NCBI GenBank assembly: GCA_023897205.1
Contig: JAHWDD010000006.1
Coordinates: 434,001-498,000, forward strand
Reading direction: 5' to 3'
From: Exophiala sp. HKRS030
Lineage: Eukaryota > Ascomycota > Eurotiomycetes > Chaetothyriales > Herpotrichiellaceae
DNA: 64,000 nt
The notes beneath the pieces were generated by a model that searched no databases, was not told where the DNA came from, and was given only the letters and a program-made list of their open reading frames with translations. The number at the start of each line of letters is the position of its first letter. Position 1 is the stretch's first letter. A program made the position numbers and the translations under genes. Positions 20,103 to 30,390 of this stretch are shown here, piece by piece.

Positions 20103-20742
20103 CTAGTACAGCGTACTTCCACCTTGTCCACTTGTGTTTCCAGGTCTGTAATCGGAGCCCTTTGATCCCTTGGCTTGTTGAACACTGGGGTAGTCTGTGT
20201 GAATTTCTGGTCCTCCCGAAGGGCCATCGACGCCGGGGATGTAGTTCTGCTGTTGTCCACGGTAACCTTTATTGTTGTTGGATTTTAAGAGTTGAATGTA
20301 TCGGTCTAGGTAGATTGTTAAGTTCTGGAATCTGACAGCAACCAAATGCCAGTGTTGATCTCGTACCTCTGTATTTGCCGCACTTTTCCAAGTGGTTGAC
20401 GCCTTCACGTAGGTAGCATTTGCCTGCATCATCAGTCTGTCAGCCTCCATTTGTCTAGTCTTTCTAGCAACGCAATCTCGAGGGCACTAAAGAACCGTGG
20501 TGTTTGTCGCCACTCGATATCGCGGCCATAATTTTCGTGCCTTGCAACTTGGATCAAAGCAATATCGACATACCCATCTCTTCGCCAACTAATCTCTGCA
20601 TCATCAACCCGACCCATTGTTCTCGCACAATCGCATCTCTTGCATTCGCAACGGCTTGATTGTCGGCAAAGTCTACACCATCGAAGGTGGGAGCGACTGT
20701 AGGTTTCTTTGCGAGAAACGCTTGTGATTCGGGAGTAGACAT
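20103..20742 (-). CDS. Complex I subunit, NDUFB10/PDSW-like (12 kDa type)
   Basis: Three exons (20574-20742, 20367-20423, 20103-20305) join in frame to 142 residues. The core PTFDGVDFADNQAVANARD, then AIVREQWVGLMM and KCYLREGVNHLEKC with GKYRDRYIQLLK, matches the fungal 12-kDa NADH:ubiquinone oxidoreductase subunit related to NDUFB10; C59 and C71 are the conserved cysteine pair. The protein sits on the membrane arm of complex I facing the intermembrane space. After residue 85 there is an unusual extension of about 57 residues rich in Gly, Ser, Gln and Tyr, longer than I expect for the family. The start MSTPES is chosen over an upstream in-frame GTG. Introns have GTATGT and GTACGA donors. Confidence 0.75.
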
Positions 20743-21320
20743 TGTGGGTGTATTTAAGGTCGTGAGGTTGGTTGCAATCGAGGAGGAAAGGGTGCTTTCG
20801 ATAATTGCTTCAGGAAAGAACACCCCAGCGCAGGTGCCCTTTCAGTGATTTTGATCACCCGATGTGATGTCTATCGAGATTCACACCAGTAAGAAACGAA
20901 ACGAGAATGGAAATCAGAGAGTTGATTGTTCTTGTCGCTGTGCCGTGTACTCAGCACATATTGAAGCTCTCTCATTGATGCGCTCCGGAGCTTTGCACTA
21001 AGTCCTATTTAGGACTAGCCTGTTAAATTGGTCAGCCTCGTCTCTTCCCAGATCGAAAGGTCACCATCCATCTACGCGATTACCTACTGAAGACGAGCTG
21101 AAGAATTTGATCACCCATTTTGTGGCCTTCAATTACCTGCTTGTGTTCATATCCAGTCATATCATTTTCCAATCTTGCACTATATTGCGTATTTCACCGT
21201 CCCCCCTGACAAAGCTGGCAGCTGTTCGCAAACAGCAAACAACAAAGACGCTATGATCGAAAAAGAACATCTCATCTCATCATCAAAGTCTAGTCTTCTG
21301 TGCCCCCATCTAGCCCTTCG
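20743..21320. other. Intergenic, nothing recognised
   Basis: Roughly 580 bp holding the promoter of the NDUFB10-like gene and the 3' side of the next minus-strand gene. No further feature seen. Confidence 0.5.
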
Positions 21321-21941
21321 TCAGTCGACGCCTAAAGCTTCAAAGTCGTTTGCGAGAGCCGCAAAAGACAACCTGGCTTGTGGCCGAGAAACTTGCGGTC
21401 CTGGACTCGACACTGAAGCTTCACTCGGAACGCTGCGACGAGACCCTCCATCATTCCATTCCAACACACCTCTGAATCCGTCTGCAAATTTTCCCAAGGC
21501 TTGTTGTGTCGGACTCGATATCGCGAGCGTCGTGCCACTGTTGCTCGTGCCGGCGACGGACTGGTTTCTGCTTGACTCTAGCATCATGGCCAGATCCGTG
21601 GTCGCTCGAAAGAGCCTACGGCCCCGTTCCGAGCCTCGCTCATTGCGTCCAGCAGACCTCGTCATGATCCGTCTTTCGCTGTCCCCTCCCACATGTTGCT
21701 GGAAATATGCAACCCGGGCGTCTCGCTCAGAACGGCACACCTCGCAGAGGCGGTCGATGGCAATTGTCCGAAGCGGGTGACTAAGCTTTTCTGTGCAAAT
21801 CTCCGTGAGTGATGACGATGGCCCTCCCTGCATCATGGAATGGGCACCATTAAGACACCCTGAGTTTGCGATGGGTTTGCTGGAGAAAACCGCGTGGCCG
21901 CAGCCGAGGAAAATGTAAGTTTGGTAATAACACATGATCAT
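21321..21941 (-). CDS. Cys/His-containing orphan protein
   Basis: From the ATG-ATC-ATG start the frame gives 206 residues beginning MIMCYYQTYIFLGCGHAVFS. Cysteines and histidines are spaced GCGH ... GCLNGAH ... CTEKLSHPLRT ... DRLCEVCRSER, a pattern common in short fungal proteins that probably bind one zinc. The rest is Ser/Arg-rich and disordered. In-frame sequence continues upstream to a TTG but without ATG. No domain name can be given and the role is unknown. An overlapping plus-strand frame of 201 codons is judged to be its shadow. Confidence 0.6.
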   Translation of the reverse strand: MIMCYYQTYIFLGCGHAVFSSKPIANSGCLNGAHSMMQGGPSSSLTEICTEKLSHPLRTIAIDRLCEVCRSERDARVAYFQQHVGGDSERRIMTRSAGRNERGSERGRRLFRATTDLAMMLESSRNQSVAGTSNSGTTLAISSPTQQALGKFADGFRGVLEWNDGGSRRSVPSEASVSSPGPQVSRPQARLSFAALANDFEALGVD

Positions 21942-22723
21942 CAATTGGTCGTCGAAGCATGTGTAGAAGTCGAACCAGCTATTCCTGAAGAGACAACCGT
22001 GGATGGCAGCAGCAACATCAAACAAGGCAAAGATTGCAAATTATAAGAAGACAAACGAATCCAGCACCGTCAACTAACTAGCATTGCTCACCATCATTGC
22101 TAACGGACTGCTAAGTGACACATAATGATCCTTTGTTTCTCGAGGCATGATTATCCCGGAACGGCAGGCGATCCATTGTTGCCACGCCCAACGTCCTAAG
22201 TCGGGTATACAAAGACGTCGACTGCAACAACGTCTTTGTTTTATGGTCGGAGACGACGCACAGACGGCTATTTTGAGAGAGTGTTGGGGACTGGCTTGGA
22301 AGCACTACCGGGCCAGGTCCAAGAGGTACAAAGCCAAACAGGTGACAATCCTCAAAGGTACACGTCAGAAATCATTGCTGGGTATTTGATTACCCATCTC
22401 TCTCTTTCTACTAATTGAACGTTCTCAGATTCTGTGGGTAATGATACATAGGGGCTTCTATCGTCGAGGTCGACGGTCGATTCGGAGCCGTTGATAGAGG
22501 AAGAACGTTCAGTTATCATAAATCACGCGGCTGGATCGCGCGAATGTTGTGACCAAATCGGTAGCCAAAGGAGGCCCACGGTTGACCAGGATGTGAAATG
22601 CAAATGGCACAACCATTTCTTCTGAGGTCTGAACCAAATCAGCTCGTCACGACCTCTTCTGACTTTTGTGCCTTACAAAAAAAAATTCGTCCCTTCAACC
22701 ACCGCGTAGCCTCGATTCAACCT
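21942..22723. other. Intergenic, nothing recognised
   Basis: No gene, repeat or RNA supported. Short frames occur on both strands without domain content. Confidence 0.45.
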
Positions 22724-23305
22724 CTACTCCTCCGCGGCAAGCACCACCTTGGGCCTCTCGCCCTCGTCGATGCGTTCCCTCCCTCCAACCAACGCACTCG
22801 CCACGTCCGCCTTTTTGCCCGTCCAATCTTCGTTCCCTTCCTCCTCGATCTCCTTGCCCGTCCGCTCCCCTCGCTTGTGCAGTTCCGCCTCGTGCTCGGC
22901 CTGTTTTCTGTCGACGTCGGCGGTGAGGCTCTCTTCACCGGCGTGGCCACCGCCGCCGCCCCGACGCACCGCCCTCGCGACGTCCCCTTCTCCCGCCATG
23001 CGCATCTGCTCGCCCTCCAGTTCACTGTTTTGCGAATAATTCTGCGCGTCGGATTCGGGGATGAGGTTCTCGGTCAGGGGCCCTCGGGCACCGGATCCTC
23101 GAGCGCCTGGGTGCGCGGCCCCGCTGTGCTGCGAAGGGACGTCGTGGCTCTCCCGGTGGTCGATGATCCGGGCGTCCTTGCCGTTGGACGTGTCGGCGCG
23201 AGAGGTGGCTTGTTCGGCCGTCGTCTTGGACGCCGGGTTACCCGCCTGGTTGAGGCCCGTCTGCTGGGTGGGTTGTGAGGGTGCGCTGGGGTCGAGGGCG
23301 GACAT
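22724..23305 (-). CDS. Disordered charged orphan protein
   Basis: The 193-residue product starts MSALDPSAPSQPTQQ. It is hydrophilic throughout: Ser/Gln/Thr/Asn-rich first half, then GARGSGARG, a five-glycine run, and a Glu/Lys/Arg-rich C-terminal part (GKEIEEEGNEDWTGKKADV). No signal peptide, helix bundle or catalytic motif. It resembles small fungal proteins with stress-related or unknown roles, but I name no family. The longer frame to 23386 begins at a non-ATG codon, so Met at 23305 is preferred. A plus-strand frame of 226 codons overlaps and is a shadow. Confidence 0.6.
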   Translation of the reverse strand: MSALDPSAPSQPTQQTGLNQAGNPASKTTAEQATSRADTSNGKDARIIDHRESHDVPSQHSGAAHPGARGSGARGPLTENLIPESDAQNYSQNSELEGEQMRMAGEGDVARAVRRGGGGGHAGEESLTADVDRKQAEHEAELHKRGERTGKEIEEEGNEDWTGKKADVASALVGGRERIDEGERPKVVLAAEE

Positions 23306-24443
23306 GGTGGAAGAGGAGGTATAGTGACTCTTCAGGTAGGCTTTGTCGGAATCAAAGGTAGAGAGGGAGAGGTGTAGAGAGAGCACAGTGCTCCTAGCGT
23401 TGCAAACTCTGCGAAACTCTCGTTAAAATTTGTGACACGAGTGACGAGCTCTTTCGAATGTCTTCTAGAAAAGGACCAAAGAGCCACTCCGTTTCTTTCC
23501 GGTGCTGCAAGACTAAACTGCTGGAACTGGAGTATGAGCACAGTACTGAGGTCACGAAGTAAAGTAGGTGTATGAGGAAGATATGGGAAATTCGGAGAGG
23601 CCAATTAATTTATCTTCGCAGATAGCCTAGGTCACAGATAGAAGAGCATTATGCCCCCCTCCCCCCTTCGTCGCACAAATTATCATTTTGGCCCTTGGGC
23701 TTGGGATCAATGCTGTCATGGCATCCACAGCTTCTCATTCACCATTTTGGCTTGGGGAAATATCATGTGTGACGTCACTGACACCATGATCAACATGACG
23801 CTAACATGGAACACCACCCAAAGGGGTTTTGTATAGACACCACGTGACATGGACACCAGCTTCACCTACGGTTAGAAAGCTAAGGCGACTATTGACATAG
23901 ACCTTTGTATGCCGAACATGAAATCTTCGTATCTGTCTTCGTAGTTTCTCATCACCACCAGCCATCGAAAAAAAAGTATGTTTATCTAGATCGTAGTTTG
24001 TTCCGCGGTCTTGGAATGACCACGGCCGTGGCCGTAATATGCTCTACCTGAGTTTGACTCTTGTCCTCTCATTGTTTTGGATTGACCTTCCTTTGAGAGC
24101 GCCGCCGTCTCCAAAGCGATGTCATCTCGTTTTCTCTCACATCAATTTTGGATGAGAATAAAGACCTGGCTGACATGTCCCTCATTTCGCTCTTCACATA
24201 TTTTCACCTAGTTCTCGTCGTCGACGACATAGAGTCGATGCTGGGCTGTGGAAGGCTTCGTCTCGGGTGCCGTACCTCAGGGACATTAGTCAGGTGGATT
24301 GTTCTTCAACTCACTCTCAACTTCCAACTCTTACTTTCGAGTCGTCAAACCATCCATCGTCCCCCTTGATATCCAGACCTTGATCACAACTAAAATCATT
24401 CAACGGGTACCCTCGGCATTGCTTTGTCGGACTCGATTTCGCA
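23306..24443. other. Intergenic, no supported gene
   Basis: Divergent promoter region between the disordered orphan and the F-box gene. Minor frames only; I see no repeats or RNA genes. Confidence 0.5.
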
Positions 24444-25302
24444 ATGTCTGACCAAACCCATACCACTCCAGCTCAGTCAGTTGACAAATATCACCCTGGA
24501 TTTGAGTTCATCTCTCATCGAAACTAACTTGCTTCCATCAGGCGCTCCAGGGCAGAACGAGAACTTCGGCGACACATCGACAACATCAGAAATGCCATGG
24601 CCAACATCTTGAAAGAGAAGAAGATTGTCGATCGGATGAATGGACATCATTACTTCAAGTACAAGATCACCAAAATCCCTGAAAAGGTGAGGGAGGACTT
24701 TGCAGAACCCCCAAAAACATGAGTTTCTTTTCTTCTCCTTCCTTTGCTCACTATGATCTTGTTTGCAGATCTACCTCAACGAGCCGAACGGGCAGACCAA
24801 TAACCTTCTCTCCAAGTTGCCTATTGAAGTGATTCATACCATCTTCAAACTTCTTCCGTTGGACGCCGACCGAGCCGCACTTGCGCTGACCTGCAAAGCA
24901 AACGCCCAGACGTACGAGCACCTCAAGGACAAGATGGTAACAGTGGAAGTCAACGGCATCGATACAAAGCAGTACTACCTTCCACGCCCACAGCGAGTTA
25001 CCGATATCCATCGTCTGCAAGTGCTCGTCCGCGTCAACCAGGGATTCATGAGACCGGCAGGAAAATACCGGCTGTGCTACAAATGCAACCAGCTCATCGA
25101 CACCACTCATCCAGACAACGCAGGAGGATGGGGAGGAGATCGTGAGGACCCAAGTGTCGAGAATGCTGGAGCGACCAAACGAGCGAGGGTCCGTGGTCCG
25201 CGTTGTCCTTTGTGCAGACGCGCAGATCAACTGGAGCTCGCCAATCACCGCGCCGAGTTCGCTCAATTCAAGCGCATGGTAAAGAACATCACCATGAAAT
25301 AG
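24444..25302 (+). CDS. F-box protein with Cys-rich C-terminal half
   Basis: Three exons (24444-24475, 24542-24686, 24769-25302) give 236 residues: MSDQTHTTPAQ, a helical basic segment (ERELRRHIDNIRNAM ... ILKEKK), then an F-box (SKLPIEVIHTIFKLLPLDAD, about residues 76-115). F-box proteins link Skp1-Cullin-1 ubiquitin ligases to substrates. The C-terminal part has a CYKCNQL pair and a PRCPLCRRAD pair that could bind zinc, a combination common in fungal F-box proteins. Intron 1 has a GTCAGT donor and AACTAAC branch site; intron 2 has GTGAGG and TTGCAG. The N-terminal exon is inferred from splice signals. Target unknown. Confidence 0.75.
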
Positions 25303-25544
25303 ACTGGCTTGGAGTAAGTCAAAGGAAGCTATACGTGGAGTCGATTGTGTCGCGGACGTCCAGGGCCAGGCTTGAGATCGGACACTATCATACTCGCAGA
25401 CCATTGGGATGCGGTCGAGCTGGGAAAGCATGAACTTATGTTATTAACGCAGGATTAAAAGGCATAGAGATGCGTGACGCCGACGCGGTCCAGGCATTCC
25501 ATGCAAAGTGCGTGGATCAATATTCACTTGGTTTGGGCTTCATT

Positions 25545-26318
25545 TCATGGCTTTTTCGGTGTTTCCCCACGTTCCAGTTCGTCTACAAACGGTCGGTAAG
25601 GTGCCGCAATGACCTGGGGTGTTGATCGATTGCCAGTGCCGTTCGTCTCTTCGGTATAGCCCGGATAATGCTGCTGTACCTCGTGCAGTCGATCTAATGG
25701 TTCACCAACAATGTGATACTTTGCCCATTCAATAGGAGGAGTCCGAAACACTTGTTGTGCATTAGGTAATTTCCCGAACTTTGAAGTGTCTTCTGCTGTT
25801 TCCCCTGTCGAATTGTCAAAGCCAACCATGTCGACTTCGTCTTGAGTCGAATGTGCCAACTTGCCTTGGCCGAGGTCTTTGATAAACTGCTCAGGATCCT
25901 CAAGGGCCGCATTCTTCATTTTCTCCAGGTCGCGCATATCCTGTAGCGCCCGCTGCCGTTGAATTTGTAAAACGGATAATGCTGACCTCAGAGCAATGGC
26001 GTCGGGGTTATCGTCCAGGTTCACCGGGAGCGACTCTGGCTCATCATCCAGCCATTGTGGCAAGTCATCGGAAGTGTCGTTCGGATTTGGAAGGTCGGTA
26101 TGCGACAGAGTCGGAGTTACAGGAGAATATGACGGCCGTTCTGGACTATGGCTGGAGTCATGTTCGATAGATTGACTGATGCCCGTTTGGGATGTCTGCT
26201 GCTGGTGTTGTTGCTGGTGTTGGTCTTGCTGCCGCTCAGTGTCAGGCATGACCAGTTTGAGCAGTACAGACGGGCGCGGAACGCCAGCATGTGGGTAGCC
26301 AGGAGTCTCCTCTGTCAT
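25545..26318 (-). CDS. Conserved fungal protein of unknown function
   Basis: The first ATG gives 257 residues (MTEETPGYPHAGVPRPSVLL). A Gln/His-rich stretch (about 30-45) and a Ser/Pro-rich stretch precede a conserved-looking block: PQWLDDEPESLPVN, DAIALRSALSVLQIQRQRAL with a coiled coil through LEKMKNAALEDPEQF, then FGKLPNAQQVFRTPPIEWAK and GEPLDRLHEVQQHYPGY. The IEWAKYHIVGEPLDRLH stretch feels like a family signature seen in other ascomycetes, perhaps a chromatin or transcription cofactor, but I cannot name it. It converges on the F-box gene. An upstream exon is possible because the frame stays open to 26363. Confidence 0.65.
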   Translation of the reverse strand: MTEETPGYPHAGVPRPSVLLKLVMPDTERQQDQHQQQHQQQTSQTGISQSIEHDSSHSPERPSYSPVTPTLSHTDLPNPNDTSDDLPQWLDDEPESLPVNLDDNPDAIALRSALSVLQIQRQRALQDMRDLEKMKNAALEDPEQFIKDLGQGKLAHSTQDEVDMVGFDNSTGETAEDTSKFGKLPNAQQVFRTPPIEWAKYHIVGEPLDRLHEVQQHYPGYTEETNGTGNRSTPQVIAAPYRPFVDELERGETPKKP

Positions 26319-26650
26319 CCAAAGAGACCGTCGAGTTCTCGTCCGAAAGTAGATGGACAACACTGGCCGAGGAGATATTGTGCTGGCCTGAGGAAGAGTC
26401 GAGTGGCGGAATGCTTAGAAATGTGCAATTGGCGTGAAAATGTATGTCGTGGACGATGTGGTTGTCCTTTGACCAGCCGATTTTGCACTCGCAGAAAGGA
26501 TGACTTGTCGTAGCCCCCCACAAGCAACAAACAAACAGAATAGACGATCGCACTGAAAAAAATGAGTTGAGGTGGTTCTACGGACAAAGTTTCGCGCACG
26601 CCTGTCCGTCCGATGTACCTGGTGGGAATCGCGAGAAAAGATACAAGAGG

Positions 26651-26677
26651 CAAATAGGCCAAATAGGCCAAATAGGC
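26651..26677. repeat. Three tandem copies of CAAATAGGC
   Basis: Exact 9-bp unit repeated three times. On the minus strand it reads in frame as Ala-Tyr-Leu repeats inside a hydrophobic open frame. Confidence 0.8.
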
Positions 26678-27094
26678 AGCACTATACGGAGTACAGAGTA
26701 GTCCAAGCCACACAGAAACGACCCCAATCATGACTAAAGCACCGAGGGCGAAGACTCGATTGCGGGGACCCTTCGGAAGGCGGGAAATGATGTTGATGGG
26801 GGTTTCTCAGGCATGAGTTTAGCAGCCCTCGGTGCCTACATGTTTGGCTGGCCAGTCTCGATCGCTAATTCAAACACCTCTAGGCATGAGGGGCTTCCTG
26901 AGTACCGACAGCCTCATCCCCGTACAGCTTAGTCCTTAGGTAAGGTACGCACGGTTCACCAGTCCGTCTCATCTTATCCGTCGCTCATACAGATTTGCCT
27001 TCTGCGTTTAGAACATTTTCCATGTGCATTTCCATTGATCACCGTGGATGATTGCTTAGCAAGACATGTCGAGGTCGATTGTTACCACTCCCTC

Positions 27095-27122
27095 CAACAA
27101 CAGCAACAACAGCAACAACAAC
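27095..27122. repeat. CAACAACAG-type trinucleotide repeat
   Basis: Tandem CAA/CAG triplets in non-coding sequence. Confidence 0.75.
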
Positions 27123-28578
27123 CATGTCACTGAGTTAAAATCGAGGCCTCAAAACGAATGAGTCGACAAGGAAGAAATGTCAACTCTTACGGTCGGCATT
27201 GTGCCAACGTAGCTTGTCACCTCGGTCTACTATGGGGCCATCGGTCTCCCTGAACATTACCCCGGAGCAACAACAAACCAACAACAGAGACCTGGCACCC
27301 GTAATGGCATGTGCGAAGGGGACCAAAAAGCCACGAGCACAATACCTTGCGGGAGGCGCATGCATGGACCCTTTGGCGTCTCATCTGTGCCAGCTGTGGG
27401 GATACAAACAATCTCACCGATGTATCAATTGGATTATGTGGCAGCAATAAGGACGACCGAGGTGCCTTTGGCTTACATGTGGAAGTTTCACTCAGTACCA
27501 TTCCGAGGTCTACGACCTGCATTACTCGCCTGGGTCGGCTTTCTGCAGGACGCAACAAGACACTCGTACCGGAGAAAAAGGTTTTTGTTTGCCTCGTGCC
27601 CACGAGTCAGTGTGACAGAAGCACGAGCCGAACAAGACCCTGGAGAGGCACAAGGATGCGCCACGTTGGATCGACCATTACAGAGTAACGTAAGTCTATT
27701 TTTTTTTACGTGTGAGTCCATGCATCATCGACCAATCTCAGCGGCAGCCATGAGACTTTTCGACGCGACTCCCACAGTTTGTTCGTCTATATCTGGTACA
27801 ATCCAGACGGAAGACATCCCAGCAACCGGCTAGGGAGTACGAAACGACACCATGAATACGATGTCCCTCCTTCTTAACATGTCTCCATTGCCTCGTGGAT
27901 TTTGGCTTGCGTCCTGCCATGCAGCTCGAAGGGTGCCCTGGGCCTGTCAGAGGCCCCTCTAAGGTTGCTCTACTCCGCCCAGGGTCTTGTGATGAGCCCT
28001 TCACCGGCTACCAGGACGGAGTGATTGTACGAATTACTACACTGTACCTATGATTCGTGCCCCGGGAGAGGCCGCCCATGTTCCTATTTGATAAGTAGTG
28101 TACCTGTCACATTCTCAAGACACGTTTTTTCCATCGACGATCCTGCCCCAGCGGAGAAGATCCCTCTCATTCACCCACTGTGCCTTCCTGTCGATCTCGT
28201 CCGCCCATCTCAAACATTGAGAACATCAACCGCACTAGGTGGTATTCGCCCCTCTAGTCGTCTTCTCAACACAACTTGCTGCCGTCTTTTGCTTCGCCCA
28301 TTTTCTGGACGTCTCCTCCGAGTTCCACCTGCTCTCCACATGCCAGATAGCCGAGAAAGAGCCCCTCTTCATCGTCCCTTGTCCACTCAACGCTCTTGCC
28401 ACACCATCTTGACAACTCTCCAGGCAACATAAAGGAAGGTATCCCTGTTTACTTCCTCTGTAAGTCAATTGTACGACCGTTCCACCGCACGAGAATCTTT
28501 TTGAAGCTTTTCTCTTGCAACGCTGCACCAGCAAATGTATGCCGCCTTTCCTCTCTCCAAGCGCTCCTTCATAGCGCG

Positions 28579-29955
28579 ATGACCACCACCACATCAGCTC
28601 GCATGTCATCTAGTCAATCGCAGACATTTTCAAAATTGTCCTACACCAATGCAAGCATATCAGAAGGCCATGAGAATCTACCAAGCCTTCCAGAGACAGA
28701 TAGTTGCAGTCTGCCTACACAGAAACTGACGAAGGATTCAAATGCAGAGCTTGGTGGAGATAGAGGAAGCTCTGAAGAACACCAGCAGTGCCAACCTCGA
28801 CTGACTATTCGACAACTCCGAGAACAGGCCCAGAATAAAATTCTGGAGCAGCATGCCAAACAGGTCCAGCAGGAGAAGGATAGCCAACCTTCAAGCATAG
28901 CTCGGCCTGTGCAGCAACAACAGCAAAAGAAGAAGTCTTCGGTATTCGGTGGGCTGTTCCAGAAGGAGCCGTCACAGGCAGCATTAGATCAGGTTAAGGC
29001 ACAACTAAAAGCACAGCATGGTTCGACCAGCGCTACAAAAGTTCCCAATGTGAGCCTGGAGCAGATGCCCAAGCATGTACCTAAAGTCAACTCAAAATGG
29101 GATGGCATTCCCGACGGAGTCAAGAAAAGAGAGAAAGAAAGAAAAGCTAGAGAGAAGGAGCAAGACAAATTTGCTGGCGCAAACTCCCTTCCCTTCTATG
29201 ATTCCGGCTATCACAGTCGCGAAGGTCGAGACAGAGACCGAAGGCGGCTCGACAGCCGAAGCTCCAGCTCAACCACTGGCTCATTTGGCCGATATGAAGA
29301 CCGTGGATCAAGCAGCTCTCGTACTAATTCAACACGAGCTCATTACTACGCACCATCAGTCAATTCCTCAGGGGATCTGGCGTCGCAACAACGATCGGAT
29401 TTGTCTCGTCCTACAACCTTGTCTTTTGAGTCAAATGCCGCTAGCATGGGTTCTGAAGATGATGTACCGCATTCGCTCTCTGCCGCTGTTGATCAAGAGG
29501 TAAGCTCAGCAGCACCAGTCTCATTACACCAAATTCTCCAATCGTGCACGGAGGACGATTGCGAGGATGACGACGAAGTCAACCTAGCATCTTCCGGGCC
29601 TGGAGTTCTAGGCTCACATGCTGCTTTCAAAAGTAACCGCGACTCAATTGGCCCAGGTTTCCTGGCCGGTGAAGCAGAAGCATTGGTTTTCCCGAACAAG
29701 AACGAAAACGATCAGCAATCTTCGACGAACTATTCATCTCCCCGGAATGGAAAAGTCAGCAACCAAGCAGCATTGAAGACCTCGTCTTCGAGTTCGCGAC
29801 ATCTCCACCCCCCCGCACAAGACAAGAAGAAATCGCCTGCTCGAGGTTCTATGTCTATATCTGAAAGCAGTTCGCGAGGTACAGCAAGTCCACGCACCAA
29901 ATTATCTAGTTCATTTGGCCTGTTCAGCAAAGAGAAAGAACACCGCACCAAATAG
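28579..29955 (+). CDS. Large disordered Ser-rich fungal protein
   Basis: The best ATG gives 458 residues (MTTTTSARMSSSQSQTF). The protein is strongly disordered: Ser-rich throughout, a Gln-rich run (VQQQQQKKKSSVFGG, about 110-125), a conserved-looking core (VSLEQMPKHVPKVNSKWDGI then PDGVKKREKERKAREKE) and an acidic patch (TEDDCEDDDEVN). The N-terminal region has a predicted coiled coil (TIRQLREQAQNKILEQHAK). The ending SSFGLFSKEKEH mirrors the earlier SSVFGGLFQKEP, suggesting duplicated short linear motifs. No catalytic domain. A role as a regulatory scaffold or phosphoprotein is inference. The frame extends upstream of 28579 only from a TTG. Confidence 0.7.
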   Translation: MTTTTSARMSSSQSQTFSKLSYTNASISEGHENLPSLPETDSCSLPTQKLTKDSNAELGGDRGSSEEHQQCQPRLTIRQLREQAQNKILEQHAKQVQQEKDSQPSSIARPVQQQQQKKKSSVFGGLFQKEPSQAALDQVKAQLKAQHGSTSATKVPNVSLEQMPKHVPKVNSKWDGIPDGVKKREKERKAREKEQDKFAGANSLPFYDSGYHSREGRDRDRRRLDSRSSSSTTGSFGRYEDRGSSSSRTNSTRAHYYAPSVNSSGDLASQQRSDLSRPTTLSFESNAASMGSEDDVPHSLSAAVDQEVSSAAPVSLHQILQSCTEDDCEDDDEVNLASSGPGVLGSHAAFKSNRDSIGPGFLAGEAEALVFPNKNENDQQSSTNYSSPRNGKVSNQAALKTSSSSSRHLHPPAQDKKKSPARGSMSISESSSRGTASPRTKLSSSFGLFSKEKEHRTK

Positions 29956-30390
29956 CTGGGAAAGAGGATGAAGAATGATTTTCCGTGATTTTCCGTTGCA
30001 CTCTCTCCAATTTATTCTCTCAACGACGAAAATGCAATCATGAAAAGTTGAGCATTCATGAGTTTAGCAAGGCGCTATGGAGGAGCCTCTCAAACGTGTG
30101 TTATGGCTAAGCGGTACGATCTTTTTAAAAGTAAAATACCCCCACAAGCAAAGATACCATTTATACGTAGGCCAATGATCAATATGCTATGATTTCTGTG
30201 TACTATGTATTTACTTGGTAGTGGTAGTGGTCTGATACAAAAACACCATGGTGTGAGCTGCTTGAACTGGTTGACCTGATTATCTCCGCAGCATATAAAT
30301 TTTTCTCCGCATCACCATTGATTCTGTACAATTTTCTGAACCTCGTGCTATGAGCATAAGAAGAAGATCTCAGGCGCAAGACCATTCACA
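29956..30390. other. Short intergenic region
   Basis: 3' region of the disordered protein gene and promoter of the hydroxylase gene; AT-rich with nothing recognised. Confidence 0.5.

Larger units (their letters stand above)
26319..28578. other. Long intergenic region with repeats and one odd hydrophobic frame
   Basis: It contains a hydrophobic minus-strand frame (26315-26806) with an in-frame 9-bp triple repeat, a TACGGAGTA copy at 26685-26693, a CAA/CAG-type microsatellite at 27095-27122 and several weak plus-strand frames (27.3-28.4 kb). None is called as a gene. Confidence 0.45.

Noticed and set aside
22598..23278. A 226-codon plus-strand frame rich in Arg, Leu and Pro
   Set aside because: Complement of the disordered orphan; composition typical of the reverse of a Glu/Arg/Gly-rich frame.
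27309..27833. Two overlapping plus-strand frames of 174 and 125 codons
   Set aside because: Neither shows a domain or splice continuity and both are crossed by minus-strand frames.
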